A stretch of 64,000 bases of DNA from Tretioscincus oriximinensis (GCA_022410635.1 JAJVDF010000346.1:474897-538896); one strand, 5' to 3'. Shown: positions 29,991-42,081, numbered from the stretch's first letter. The notes: generated by a model from the sequence alone, not told the origin. Numbers and translations: made by a program.

Positions 29991-30907
29991 CACCAGACTG
30001 GTTCATTCAAGAATTCAGGAAATTCCAGAATAAATGAGTGCCATGTGGATACAGCCTTATTTGNTCAAAATTACACTGGCCGTATTCCAAAGGTTAATAA
30101 TCTCTAGTCTGGCCTACCTTAAAGGTTTCTGCCAGCCCCACTCTAAGGACCCCTTATATCAAAGGCTGTGGCTGAAAGGCACATGGGTTGGTAAAATCCA
30201 CAATGTGAGAAACAATTGCACAATTCAGCCATCACAGATACCTGCAAGTCTGCCTGGAACCAGTTTTTCTAAAAGATATATGAGAGTCTGCACAGCTTGT
30301 GAACCTGTGTTGGCTCCTGTCTCCAGAGCTCACCTTGTACAATTCTCTCTCAGCAAAGGGTTCCACATTCAAATGTGTATGGCTGACAGTTGGCTATTGC
30401 CACTCATCCCACATATGACACTGGCGGACACTTTATCTATGAACAACGGAATATTATAAAACCTGCAAATCTAATTGTAGCTGGAAATGTGATCAAATAC
30501 TTTTTTTTCCCTATCAAAAGCAAACGGAACAGGGTTAAAACACTCCAGCATTGGCAAGGGAAACTCAATTACAATTGATGGAATCAACTGGACAATTCAT
30601 TCTGATGTGTGTTAATGCGATGAATAGTTTATTAAATTTCCTATGGAAATTCAATTTGGCTTTCAAATAACTTCTAGTGGGGAGAAGACTAAATCAAGGC
30701 TATTCCATCATCCAATTTCCCACCGTATGGCCATTTAGCTCATTTGCGCCCAAATAAATGCAAATCTGATTATGTTTTCTAATTTAGAATAAGGGCTTCT
30801 CTGTGGGAAGGTAAATGTACAGGTATGGCTGAGTAGCCAGAAAAACTAGATGTTTCTGAACTGTGGTCTTAATAGTAAATACTTCATCTGCTACCAGTGA
30901 TGCTACC
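29991..30907. other. Intergenic, mostly unassigned
   Basis: 30590-30790 is AT-rich non-repeat (gatgaatagtttattaaatt). The rest shows no recognisable feature. Confidence 0.25.
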
Positions 30908-31190
30908 TTGAGGAACGGTGGTGCAGAGNGCAAGAGCAACAGTCTTCAGAAGGAAAGACATGAGTTTGAGGCCTCGTCGAGAGGAGTAAGCCCCCTCTAC
31001 TGGCCTCAGCTTCAGCCANNCTAGCTGTTCAAAAGCAAGAAATTGCATATTGACTAANTGGTAACATCACAATATGATGGGGNAAGATAGATGTAAATAG
31101 CTTGATGAAGANNGATGAAAAATACCTTGTAAGCCACTTTGAATCCCTTTAGGTGAGATAAATAGGGATCCTTCTTCTATATAAAGGGNT
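30908..31190 (+). mobile_element. tRNA-derived SINE, family B
   Basis: Head aacggtggtgcagag-gcaag; body ctctactggcctcagcttca, caatatgatgggg; 3' end aagccactttgaatcccttt and ccttcttct. Several ambiguous bases. Confidence 0.75.
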
Positions 31191-32289
31191 TTTTTGACTG
31201 GCACTAGAGGACTGAAAAGTGTCTTTGTTCACTTCCATTCAGCCTTCTCCCACTGAAGGGAACAGCGGCTGATCAGTCAGAACACTGGAAATTAAGCACA
31301 CAGTTTGGCCACATTTTCATGGTGATGGAAGAAGAGACTTTGGCATCAGTGAAGAGAATACAATTCCACCCCACTCTTTTATTCCATCCCCAGCTCTGTT
31401 TCAGCTCCGTTTCATCATTCACATGACGATTGTGTTGGCTTCTCCACTTACCATCCCCATTTGTTTGGTACTCCATTTAGGAACCCAGTGGGTGCATCCT
31501 ATTCCCATGGCCTGCTCCTCTTCCAGTGTCCCAAGTCCCGCTCTTCTTCCCACACTCTTTTTCTCATGCCCTGTTCCTCTTCCATCACCCTGCTTTTCTT
31601 CCAGTGCCCCACGCCCTTCTCTTCCTCCCACACACCCCTTCTTAAAGCTGCTCCATTTTTGTGCAAAAATAAACCTCCATAAGAAAAAAATAATTGGAAA
31701 AAAATACGTTATGTATGCACAAAACTGGGACTCAGTTTAAAAGGAATGTTTCAAAAGCCCTGTTACCTCCTTGGTGGTTGGAACAGAAGTGCACAGCAAC
31801 CCCAGAACGGGGCCTCCCCCTGATGCTGATTGGTCTTTCTGTGTAGAGGAGACCGGATTGACAGTGGCAGCATTCGTGCACAGCTGTTCCCACTACAGGC
31901 AAACCGTAGCCAGAGCACAGGTAGCCTGAATTGCGAAAACTGCACTTGTGTTGGTTTTGAAGGCAAACTCTGTTGTGGCTTTGCAAATGAAGCATCACAA
32001 ACGTGGAGCCCCTCTGGATTGAAGTGGAATTGCATGTGCCCAGCAAAAAGCCACACAGCTTTGGCTCCTATGTTTCCCCTTCGAGAGAATGTGGCCTTTA
32101 TAAATCTTTGGCTTCTCATCCAGAGCAACGTGATAAAGAATCATTATCTCACCACCAGGGAATTCCTTCAATGGACTTGTGCTTCCAAGAGGTTTTCTTT
32201 TAATACAGGGCTGAATGGAAAGAGGAAAAAGGTGAGTTTTCCTGTATTATGTTTCTTGATCACTTTTTATTTACAAAGTACCACGGAGC
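31191..32289. other. Intergenic, unassigned
   Basis: An open frame of 161 codons at 31830-32315 (+) has no recognisable domain and no splice or start support. 31500-31640 is CT-rich. Confidence 0.3.
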
Positions 32290-32600
32290 CATTAATGACC
32301 CACCAACGCAATTAGGATCATGCAATTAATTTCACTAATGAAAGAATCTTCAAATGTNCTTTTAAAAAGTTATTTTTCTTCCTCCGTCTCACGATTGTCT
32401 AATTTTCTAAGGCAAATACCAAGCTATTGACATTTTGTAAAGCTTGCGTTTGTAAGTAGCTCATCTCCATTGGGTTAAGTGTAATAGAATCCTCTTAGAA
32501 AACTGATTAGATTATTTAATGTAATGTAAAGTTTTATTACCTTTAGTAATTACTGAGTTTGCTTTGTCAAATTAATTACCAAATGCTTCCAACTTGAGTG
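32290..32600. other. Candidate conserved non-coding element
   Basis: A non-repeat AT-rich block with many TAATTA/ATTAAT homeodomain-type cores: gcaattaatttcactaatga, ttagtaattactgag, caaattaattaccaaatgc. The best such candidate in the window by appearance, but conservation cannot be judged here. Confidence 0.35.
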
Positions 32601-32763
32601 ATTCATCCTGCTAATATATCATCTCCACACTACCAGCCTTTTGTTCTTAAAAATAATAATAATCAGTTTTTAATTGGAAATGGAAGGGTCATTTCCTGGA
32701 CCTTTGGCATGCTTTGCAGTGATTGGCAAAGATCTGAACTATTTTCCAAATTTTTAGAACTTA

Positions 32764-33500
32764 ATTTTTTTTTTGAAAGTATATTTTTATTGATATTTAT
32801 AAAGTATGACATTGTAAAATACACATATATAAAATACACATTGAAATCATCCATTTCTCTATACATGCCATACAAGAAAAAGTCCCCTCCACCTCACCAA
32901 AAAGTGCTCCCCCTCCCCCCCCACTTGAGGATATCCAGCACAATCTTACGTAAATCTTTTCAAATCCAAAATCCAGTATATTGTAAATGCCGTGGGTGAG
33001 TACATCTTATGAAATATCACATAGGAAATGAAGGCCCTCCATTTTTTCTCCCATGTTAAATGAAGTGTAATTCCCAATCTTCTTTGCCTTCTTTCCCTTA
33101 AAAAGTCAAAGAGTACAATTTCTGCCATATAATCATACCAGGCTTCCATGGTCCATTTTTCTTTATCTTTCCATCCCCTTGCAATCTGAATATGAGCTGC
33201 CCTTATCCCTTGCTTAAGTATATATACCTTATCCCGCTCTATTTGTCTTAAATTCTTATTTCCTATAAGGACCTCCTTCAGCACAGGGATGTTTACCTGA
33301 AGTATNTTTGTAAGTTCCCCTGTTATCTCCTCCCAATACTTCTTTACTTCTCTGCAATCAAACCACATATGCATATAAGTCCCTGTATCTATACCACAAT
33401 GCCAACACAATGATGACATGTTAAGCATATGTGATAATTGACTGGGAGTTCTATACCACTTTGTCATTAATTTCAGTTCCACTTCTCTAAATTTGTTATA
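32764..33500 (-). mobile_element. L1 LINE 3' end with open ORF2 C-terminus
   Basis: The minus frame 33482-32946 is open for 178 codons: KLMTKWYRTPSQLSHM, Cys/His motif CWHC-x8-H-x4-C, YWEEITGEL, then a charged tail. A 3' UTR follows, ending in a poly-T run on the plus strand (32765-32774), the reversed poly-A. A truncated but fairly young L1 copy. Confidence 0.88.
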
Positions 33501-33990
33501 TATATATATTTTTTTTAGAACTTAAATTGATAAGACTAAGGCACCTTCCACACAAGGTGTTAAAAAAACGCAATGGAGTAAAGTTCTGAAATAATTCGAA
33601 TCTGAACCCTGGCATATGTATCTTCACCATTTTGCAAACAAACCATTAGAAAACCTTTATATCCACGTGGAACAGTTGAGACGACTATCCAGGAAGCAAA
33701 TCCTGAGCATGCTCAGTAAGAAATTCTACATGACTTACCAGGAAATAAATCCTGAGTATGAGATTCTTGTGCTGGTGTCTTCTCGCGAGATCCTGTCTTC
33801 TCCGTTAAACCAAGTGGCACACAAAGGCTTGGGATGGGAATACAGTCCATTTCACAAAGATGCCAGAAAGAATCAGAAGTCGGGAAATTGGGGTTCCGCA
33901 CACCTTTTTTCCTGATGCGATACATTTTGCAAACACCATTCGAACATGGGGTGGAAAATCCTGATGTTGCAAAATCCTGGTAGGAAAACT
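33501..33990. mobile_element. Family G repeat
   Basis: gcaaacaaaccattagaaaa, ggaacagttgagacg, tgagcatgctcagtaag and gtgtcttctcgcgagatcc recur at 58700-58870 and partly at 34660-34800 and 20140-20260. gcaccttccacacaaggtgt near 33541 is a small palindrome. Non-coding. Confidence 0.55.
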
Positions 33991-34109
33991 TTGTGTGCCT
34001 GGAGCCTAGTGCTGCCTCCCCACGATATGTTAAAACCCAAAATCGTTTTAAAATAGACCTCTACAAACTCGTAGAGATCTGCATTGAACTGGTGAGAAAA
34101 AGGCTACCC

Positions 34110-34620
34110 AGCAGTCTTCTTTTTCCATTTTTTTAAAAATTATATAACACAAATATCACACATATAAAAATCCGTAACAAAGAAAAATGTACAATGATAA
34201 TAACACAGAGAGATTAATAAAGACATAACAAAAATAACCTGCTTCTTCTGTCACTGGTTATGTGGTACCAGTAAAAATGGATGTTTTATTTATCCCCCCA
34301 AATCTAGTAATTTCTTTGTATAGCTCATTCCTTCTCTCCATTTGTATTAATGGGTCTCTCCTCAGCAACTTCTGCCAGTATTTTGTATGTCGCCTTNCCC
34401 CCCCTTTTTCTTAACATAACACCCCTATTTTATTTTATTAAGTCAAATTGCATCTGTCCTTTTATATAGTGATGCCATTTCTTAATACTCCTTTCATTAT
34501 GATCTTTCCAACCTGCCACAATTACCAACTGGGCTGTTATTAAAAGTTGCATAACCAGGTATTCAGAACTCTGTGGTTATATTTGAATTTTCAAATTTAA
34601 ATTTAAATAATCAACAGATT
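34110..34620 (-). mobile_element. Probable L1 3' end fragment
   Basis: Begins with a T-rich run and ataacacaaatatcacacat-type sequence like the 3' UTR at 32765, then tctgccagtattttgtatgt. No intact frame. Tentative. Confidence 0.35.
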
Positions 34621-34659
34621 TCTTTTGTCCAGTTTTCTGTTAGCCCTAGAATGTTGTTT

Positions 34660-34800
34660 ATTTGAACTGGTGAGAAAAATTCATTCCCGTCAATGGCTGC
34701 CCAGACGTCAATACTGTGCATATCAGCTCGTGATTCTGCATTGTCTCTNCTGGTGTCTTCTCGTGGTATTTCTGCCTTCGCCCACTAATAAGCAGTATAC
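34660..34800. mobile_element. Family G repeat, partial
   Basis: gattctgcattgtctct-ctg and gtgtcttctcgtggtatttc match 58798-58830 and 33760-33790. Confidence 0.45.
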
Positions 34801-35035
34801 AGATTTGCTGTGAATATCTGTCTCCTTCGCCTCTAACCCTCGCATATTCTCACCAGAACTATCCACACAGCACAGCCTTTTCCCCACAACCCTGTATAGT
34901 GGTTTTGCAGGCAAACCGATAATTCAGGTAATCGGTTCTAAAATCTGAAAATTGTCAGTTTACGTAACGGAGTTGATGCTCATGAGGCAAAAACAAATTC
35001 ACCTTGCAAATGGATTATTGATCCAGCCTGGACTG

Positions 35036-35735
35036 TTGGGCTAGATTCACACTGAGCTTTATTCTGGGATATATCTCTGCTTAGAGTATGGCCAGTATAG
35101 ACTCTGGCAGGTCCCATTCAGAAGAAGAAGGAGTTGGTATTTATATTCTGCTTTTTTCAAACCGAACAGAATCAAAGCAGCTTACATAACCTTCCGTTCT
35201 CCTCTGCACAACAGATACCTTGTGAAGTAGGTGGGGCTGAGAGAGCTCTGAAGAACTGTGACTAGCCGTAGGTCACCCAGCTGCCTTTTGTGGAGTAGTG
35301 CAGGATCGAACTGGGAGGCTGCCTCTGTGGTGTGGAGTGATCTTTAAGATACGAGAATTCTGTATGAACTATGTGGATGAGCATCCTGGATANTAGAATT
35401 TCCCCCTCACCCCATGCCCCACCCACTGTGACATCATTTCTGGTGTGTATGAGAATTTGCTCTGTGCACAAGTATTTGCATAGGATAATTATCTGGGCTG
35501 GAGTGGGTGGGGCAAGGGGCGAAGCTAGGTGTGGAGTCTGAGGTACGGGCGTGGCCCAAAANCAGCAGTGGGTGGGGCATGGGCAGAGCCTAGTTCTAGA
35601 ATGTAGGGCATGGCGTATGCTAATTTCAGTCTGGGAACCTGCCACTGACCACTACACCAGACTGGCTCTCAGGGCCTGACAGAGTCTACTGTAGCATGCA
35701 TCTGGCAGACCCCATGCCAAGCTATAGCCCACTCT
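35036..35735. mobile_element. Family P MITE split by nested insertions
   Basis: Left half 35036-35120 (cacactgagctttattctgg, agtatagactctggcaggtc). Right half 35671-35735 (gggcctgacagagtctactg, gccaagctatagcccac). Between them sits a family C SINE, which is itself interrupted. Confidence 0.7.
35121..35670 (-). mobile_element. tRNA-derived SINE, family C, split by a family D repeat
   Basis: 3' part 35121-35335 (gaagaagaaggagttggtat, gtaggtggggctgagagagc). Reversed head at 35641-35670 (ccactgaccactacaccaga). The interrupting block 35336-35640 carries tgacatcatttctgg and gtatgagaatttgctctg, like family D. Confidence 0.7.
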
Positions 35736-36545
35736 AATGATCGTTGTGAATTCAACCTTGGTGAACCTATACAGGCCTCCCCCTGCTCCAGGTCCCTGTA
35801 CAGCTTACACCACCTGCTCTGTCCCAAGCAAAGAAAACCTCGTTCAAAACTTTAGAGAAGATTTTTGTCTTTTTGAGAAAGCCTTTCCCTACCCTCACTA
35901 GAAGAATGAGCTACGCAGCTCTGTTCCCGAGGACGATTCTCTAAAGAGGTTGTTAAAACAGGTTCCAGCTTTAACTTCCACCCTTAGGATACCTCCCCTC
36001 TTAATGGATCCAGGAAGATTTATGGCGTTACAAGATGGTCCATGGTGTGAATGGTGTGGAGGGCAGCTAGTGGGCTTAGCACACAGACATTTAAAGTTTG
36101 CGCCATAATCTTTAGATTTAGAAAACTGGCACTCGTTTTTTATATTTATAATGTTTCCTCTTCTGCTTCACCCAGGGGTCAAAGAGGTGGTTTTGCAGTA
36201 AAGGGTAGCAAATTGTTCTCTTGGCTTAAGGTGGAAGAATGGTATAACGTTATTTACACCGGCTGTTTCTGAAGAAGGAGACCCTCCTGTCGTTTCCTCA
36301 TCTTCAGCCTCACAATTGGGGTAAAAAAAAACACCTCTCTGGGAGATTTAAGCCTGCATAGGAACCTGAACTGTAATTGGAATTATAAAAGGCTCATTTA
36401 ACTCCAATTTGAAAAGTAGGAGAGGAATGTCTGCAGTTTTGCTGGAATCAGGGGGAATTTCCAAGGTAAGAGGGCCTCCTTCCCTTGTCCCACCGTGCAA
36501 CGTGGAGAGTCATGAGGTTGGAACATGAGGTTAATCTTGACCCAA
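35736..36545. other. Intergenic, unassigned
   Basis: Nothing recognised. Confidence 0.25.
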
Positions 36546-36832
36546 CTTAAGAAAGAAAAAGAGGAAGAGNGGGAAGAGGGGAGAGAGAAGCTAAGAATGA
36601 AAGAGAGAGAGAGAGAAAGAGTAAAAGAGAGAAAACGATAGAAAGAGGAAAGGGAAAGAAACAAAATGAATGAAAAAGAGAGAAAAAAGAAAAAAAGAAA
36701 AGTGGAAAAGGGAAAGAGAAAAAGAAAAAGAAAGGGAAAAAAGAGAAAGGGAGAGAGAGAAAGGGAAGAAAAAGAAAGTGAAAGAGGGAAAGAAAAAGAA
36801 AGGGAAAGAAAGAGAACAAATGAAAGAAAGTT
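36546..36832. repeat. Polypurine (GAAA/GGGA) tract, about 285 bp
   Basis: Nearly pure G/A on the plus strand. Long open frames on both strands here are by-products. Confidence 0.9.
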
Positions 36833-37587
36833 GCAGCAGATGGGTCATCTCAAATATTCCACATTTAGTCCATGGGAAATGCCCTGTGATTTCTGCCTCT
36901 GGCAACAAACGAGATGGCACAGCTGTGCCCTGAAGCCCCAATGTCAGCCAGCAGGTTTTCTTTTCCCCTCCGTGGCTCCTCCTTGCCAAGCCATCCATTC
37001 CACCCCCTTTTGCAGAGGGAAGAATTGCATCTGGTCTCAGGGGCAGGAGATGAACAGCTTGGCAGAAGGCTCCAATCCGGGCTGTAACCTTTCTTCTCCT
37101 GCCGAGATCACAGATCATTAACATAGTTAATGTTCTTGCGAAATCTGTTTGGAGAATGTGACAAGTATAATTTGTTACTGACAAGCCAATTGGGAGTATA
37201 TTTAAAANGCAGCCACTCTTGTGATGCCACCAGCTTGAACTGGTGCAACTGTCGGTTTTCGGCTTGCTAGTTGGTTAAATGGGGATCTGATTTTGTCCTT
37301 TTATAATCTTTTCTTGTTTGTGTCCAGATCATCAAGTGGGCACTTCTGCATGTGCTGCAACGCCCTTTCTGGTTCTAAATTCCCAAAGACCTGCAAACTG
37401 AAGCAAGTCAGTGAGAGAGAGAGAGAGAGAAAGAAGGCATATCAAGGAGGAATTTAAAATGTATGGGGGCCTTGGATTTTAATCTCAAGCACAGCAAATT
37501 TCTAATTAAGTTGCACTAGTAATTAACATAAGGACAGATACAATCTCTGCCTCTCCACAACTTTATAGAAAGATATTATCAGAAGAA
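36833..37587. other. Intergenic; GA microsatellite
   Basis: A (GA)n run lies at 37411-37432. The rest is unassigned and non-repeat in appearance. Confidence 0.35.
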
Positions 37588-38065
37588 TAGAAGAACATAA
37601 GAGGAGCCCTGTGGGATGGGGCCAGAGCCCATCTTGTCCAGCACTCTGTCGCACATGGTGGCCCACCAATGNCNCCCGGGTATCTCAAGCAGAAGAACAC
37701 AGGCAAAACTTTGACCTGTTTAGGAATCTGCCATCCACATGCTAGTGTAGACTATCGCAGGCCATGAATGGGCCTGCCATAGTCAATACTGGCATGTAGA
37801 TGAGCCAAATGTGGCCTGCCATAGTCTACACTGGCCTTTCAATTCCCCCTGGGCAGTCTGAAGCAGAAGAAGGCAAAACCTTTGCCTCTTAACTCCATGC
37901 AAACGGCATTTTAGGAATCCCAGAGGCAGCATCAAAAGATCCATCCTAGTAGCTATTTATACTCTTGGTGTCCATAAACTTATCCAATCCTGTTTTAAAG
38001 CTATCCAGGCTATCAAGCTACTTTTCTGGAAGTAAATTCCACAGGCTCTGGATGAAAAAAGCAGA
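37588..38065 (-). mobile_element. CR1 3' end (TTCTTATG-type) with family P MITE inserted
   Basis: agaacataagaggagccctg starts the reversed 3' end. The family P palindrome at about 37727-37845 (gctagtgtagactatcgcag / tggcctgccatagtctacac) interrupts it. CR1 resumes ccctgggcagtctgaagcag and runs to ttctggaagtaaattccac. Confidence 0.8.
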
Positions 38066-38159
38066 AGATGGCATTTTGATGAACATATGATAATTTTGTA
38101 GACTATATAGAATGTTCAGTTATCGAGATCAAGATATTTAGATACTAGAAATTTGAAAA

Positions 38160-38400
38160 CCAAGAGGAGGAGAAGGAANAAGAAGAAGAGAAAGCAATGN
38201 TTTTTATGCCCTAATTTTCTCAATCCAATCATAGACTTCTGTCCTTCCCTTCAGTACAGATACTTTTTGAAGTAAGTGGGGCTGAGAGAATTTTAAAGAA
38301 CTGTGACCACCACAATTTTATCTAGTTGTCTTTATGAAGGAGCACAGGATCAAACTTGGAGATATTCAGATATACCAATGGACTCTGCCATCTTGAAAGC
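38160..38400 (-). mobile_element. tRNA-derived SINE, family C, old copy
   Basis: Purine tail gaggaggagaagga-aagaa; ttcagtacagatactttttg; gtggggctgagagaat. Diverged head. Confidence 0.6.
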
Positions 38401-38835
38401 GACCTCCAAACTATGATCCAGTAGGGGGCAACTGTAAGTAATTGTAGAAAAAAGCGGGTGATTTTGTTGCAATTTTCTCATCTCTCTCAGGTGCAGGTAT
38501 ATCTGTCCTTGACTGAATGACCTTGTAATGTTGCCTTGTCTGTTACCTGAGCAAAGTCAAACTAAGGACCAAAAAGGGATTTTTGCTAACAGTGAAGCAG
38601 AACTGATGTTATTAAAGAGAAAAGATGATGATTAATTACTACCNGCACCAGTGAAAAAGCTGTAATCCATTAACCTGTTTAATTATTTTCTAGTTAGTTT
38701 GAGTCTCAGTTAATGAAACTTTTTAAAAATCATGGGGTGTGCTGGGAGGGAAATAGAGCTGTTCCTTGGAAAAGATAATTCACCTAGATGAACGTTAACT
38801 ATTTCTTCTTTTTCTGGTAAAATTAAGCAAAGATT
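38401..38835. other. Intergenic, unassigned
   Basis: Nothing recognised. Confidence 0.25.
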
Positions 38836-39031
38836 CAGGCTGCATCCCCACACATGATATTTGGTGAGATAACTCGCTAAAAAAGGTCTGTTGTCACCAC
38901 AGTTTCTGCAACTCAAAAGTGGGCATTTCCTGGAGACATTCAGCAACGTAAACATGGCAAATTAATTGGCTCTCAGCTTGCAGAGAATGCTGGGAATTGT
39001 AGAAAGGCAAGTGCAACAATGCCTTTGGGGC
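38836..39031 (-). mobile_element. Family R repeat, partial
   Basis: caggctgcatccccacacat (terminus), then ggctctcagcttgcagagaa, gctgggaattgtagaaaggc and aacaatgcctttggggct, aligning in reverse with 27631-27975. Confidence 0.65.
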
Positions 39032-39130
39032 TCTTCTGCTGCTGTTTCTTCTTCTGCTGTTTCTGCTCGCCTTCCCTTTCCTCCTCCTCTTCTTCCTTCT
39101 CTCTTCCCTGCCCCCCATCTCCTTCTTCTT
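39032..39130. repeat. CT-rich low-complexity tract
   Basis: (TTC)n/(CTT)n-like run at the edge of the family R copy. Confidence 0.7.
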
Positions 39131-39724
39131 CAAGGAAATTTCAACTGGTACTACAGACATTATAAGTTGCAATAGCTGAAATGGCTTCTTTTTATTTTTA
39201 CAGCCATTAGAAATTCAGAATCCCTGTCCTACTTTCCCCCGTTAATCCTAGCCTAAGCGGAGACCGCAACCGAGGCCTCTAAATGGGTCCCTGAGTATAT
39301 ATTTTGCATTTCCTTTCCTTATCTCTGCAATTTCATTGTTTATTCCTAGGTGTTTCTCTCTTCACAGAGGCTTCTGCCCAGCAGTCCCTTGAGTTCGCTT
39401 AGCAGTGTAAATGCAATTTTTAAGTACTGCTTTGCTCAAAGGTCCCCTGGGCTATGACCTGTGAGCCTGTGTGCTTGTTTCATAACAATGGCTTACCAAA
39501 GGAATATGGGTACAATCTCTATCTTTTTCTGCCCTACCTAAGGGAATGTTTTATTTCCCTGAATTTTTCTAGCATTTCCCTTGCTTGGTGTTTTTTTCTT
39601 TTGCTGAGACATTTCCTTACTAAATAGTCGAGATCGTGATGAAATTTAACCAGGGAAGAGAAAGTAAGATGCAGGAATGGAAATTCTTCTGAAGTGGAAT
39701 GTTACATCCACAGGGATATGTAGT
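39131..39724. other. Intergenic, unassigned
   Basis: Opens with words shared with 22480 and 43078 (reversed gcaacttataatgtctg). The rest has no recognised feature. Confidence 0.25.
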
Positions 39725-40065
39725 CTCTCTGTCTCTTCAGCCTCGAAAGGCGATGNTTGAGAGGTGATCCAATTGAAGTGTATAAAATCATGCATGGGAT
39801 GGATAGGGTGAATAGAGGAAAAATGTTTTCTCTATCGCACAATACTAGGACCAGGGGGCCTTGCTTGAAACTGATGGGCAGAGAAGTGAGAACAGACAAA
39901 GGAAAGTATTTTTTCATCCAGAGGGTCATTGGCCTGTGGAATTTACTTCCTGGTGGTAGATAACAGCTTGGATAGCATCTGGTGGCCCTCTGGGTGGGAC
40001 AGAATGCTGAACTAGATGGGCTCTGGCCACTATTTGCATGGCTCCTTCCCACTGTAAGAAAAGGC
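39725..40065 (+). mobile_element. CR1 LINE 3' portion (TTCTTATG-type)
   Basis: Reads RGDPIEVYKIMHGMDRVNRG, then FSLSHNTRTRG, and TDKGKYFF-QRVIGLWNLLP with no stop in frame (39757-39963). It then loses the middle part and ends ctgaactagatgggctctgg. Confidence 0.85.
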
Positions 40066-41879
40066 CCAATCCTACCCACTGAGAGCAGTGGAACAGCCAC
40101 ACTGGGACAAGCAAGTAATAGGACAGGGAGCATGAGTCTCTGAACATCTGAGGTCACCTTGGGTACAAAATCCCCTGCCACCTGCTCCATTACTTATCAG
40201 TTCCTAAAGTGCTTCAAGATCCCCTTGGTAGATTTTCGGTACCATGACTAACCCTACTAAAGCTGCCACTAAGAATAAGGATATGGTTTTGATTTCTTTT
40301 GTTATAATGACCATCACCATTGTTTTTATTGTGATTTATTGTTATGTATCTTGCTAATTAAATTAGAGCTTGCTGAGTTCAGTGTATGCAGTTGAAATGT
40401 TTTGGTAAGAATAATGAACGTAGGCCATGAGCACATGACAGAAACATGATTCTTGAAGTGACGTTCCGCCATCTTTGCTGGCCAGCTGTACATCTTAAAG
40501 GCTATGCATCCAGAAGAGATCTGGAATAGAAGAGGGATCTCCTATTGCTGATCTTTTCCAACTGCATGGTGAAATGCCTGTGTCCTCCATTAGAGAGGCC
40601 CAGAAGTCCAGATGGACCCTTCTTTTTCCATTTCCCCCCCTTCGTTTTCCAGCAAAATCTTCAATCGCTTCTAGACTGCAGATTTCACATGCTTTCTGCT
40701 CTTGTGCCCGGGACCTCGCTCTTTCAAGCGTATAAATCTGTATCTGGAATCAAGCAAGCCTGAGCATCATTCAACCTCCTCCTCAAGCTTCTTCTTCTGC
40801 CTGTTTTCAAAATGTTGATTTTGGTTTGTATCACTCTGTTGAGGTAGGGAGTTTTTGCAGTGTGTTTTATTTGGTTTACCAGCTCTGTGTGTGTGTGTGT
40901 GTTCTCCATAGAAGACAACTGAAAGTGCTCAAATTAGCCCTGCTATTGACTGTACTACATCGATCTGAAGGTAATAGCACAGCAGTAGGGGAAAATGTAT
41001 TGAAAAATAGATGACGGCTGGAAAAGCTGAAAAAATGTGCAAAGCATTAAAACCACAGCAGCTTCAAGATCTCATCTTTTTCTGCCTCTGTGGTGTGAAG
41101 ACAAGGCTGCCTCAAAGCCTGGAAACATTTCCCAGTCCCATTCTTGCATTTCTGTCTGTCTCCCATTTTGCAGGGGGCTGCATTTCAGGACTGACTTGAT
41201 TTCATAATGATCCATCTCTATTAACAATTGTGAAATGGTGGGATGTCTATATAGTTTTGAACGAGAGAATGAGACAGGATAGATCCAAATCATTGTCCTT
41301 CTAAGGAGATGCTCACATGCCATAGGAATTCCATGGTCTGGGGTGCTGAAATATTCANGGATTGGTGCAATTCTTTTTACTAACCTGATTTGCAAACCTC
41401 GTTTCATCTTTCTGTAACCCCATTGTGATCTATAGAAATAAGCTGCATCGGGGCGATCGGTGCTCTGTGTGACGTGAGTGCAAAAAAACCCTGTCTATCA
41501 CCTCAAATGGAGGTGATTGGAGAGGGTGTAGTGAAGCCCACCCCCTGCTAACAGGCAGCCTGGGGTAAGCTGCTGGGGACTGCCACAGCCTCGGGTGACT
41601 CACCAGGCACAGATTTGGGTGAGCTAAAGGAGGCAGCCGCTGCCCACTCCAAGCCAATGGATGATGGCAGCCAGCAAGTAGGGGCCAAAGATCTGGGGCC
41701 CATGGTCTTGGTCACCGCTTTACAGGAAGGCCGCTCTTGCAAGCCCACATTTTTGCCAGTTTTTCACGAGTTAATAAGATAGTACTGGAAACATTTTTGG
41801 AATATCTGTCATGCCATTGCAACAACCGAATAGCGATTGCGACAGTTTTAAGTCGTCCACCATCATTCTTGTACTGTGG
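40066..41879. other. Intergenic, unassigned; TG microsatellite
   Basis: A (TG)n run lies at 40885-40902. 41440-41740 is GC-richer and contains short inverted words (tgtctatcacctc / gaggtgattg), possibly an old DNA element. No coding signal. Confidence 0.3.
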
Positions 41880-42081
41880 TAGGCTGACCAAATTACCCAT
41901 TTTGGGGGTGTGTGGTTTGAAAACCCGGTTTTGGGGTGCTTCCCGAGTTTTGCTGAGGAATTTAAAAAATATANAGAAAAAAATCCTTTTTTTGAAAAAA
42001 AAAAATTACTCAGCAAAACCCGGGAGGCACCCCAAAACTGGGTTTTCAACCCCCCAAAAAAGGGGTCATCTGGCCAGCCTA
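41880..42081. mobile_element. Foldback MITE, hAT-like
   Basis: Ends taggctgaccaaattacc and ggtcatctggccagccta pair. Nearly the whole 202-bp element folds (aaaacccggttttggggtgc / gcaccccaaaactgggtttt). Flanks tactgtgg (41872-41879) and cactgtgg (42082-42089) are an 8-bp duplication with one mismatch. Same family as 14531-14729. Confidence 0.87.

Noticed and set aside
31830..32315. 161-codon frame with several Cys (CENCTCVGFEGKLCCG)
   Set aside because: Cys spacing faintly suggests an EGF-like domain but does not fit one. There are no flanking splice signals I trust and opposite-strand frames are equally long.
32946..33482. Possible host gene
   Set aside because: The Cys/His motif and the downstream poly-A mark it as L1 ORF2.
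36591..37184. 197-codon and 151-codon frames
   Set aside because: Mostly translation of the purine tract; the remaining part has no recognisable domain.
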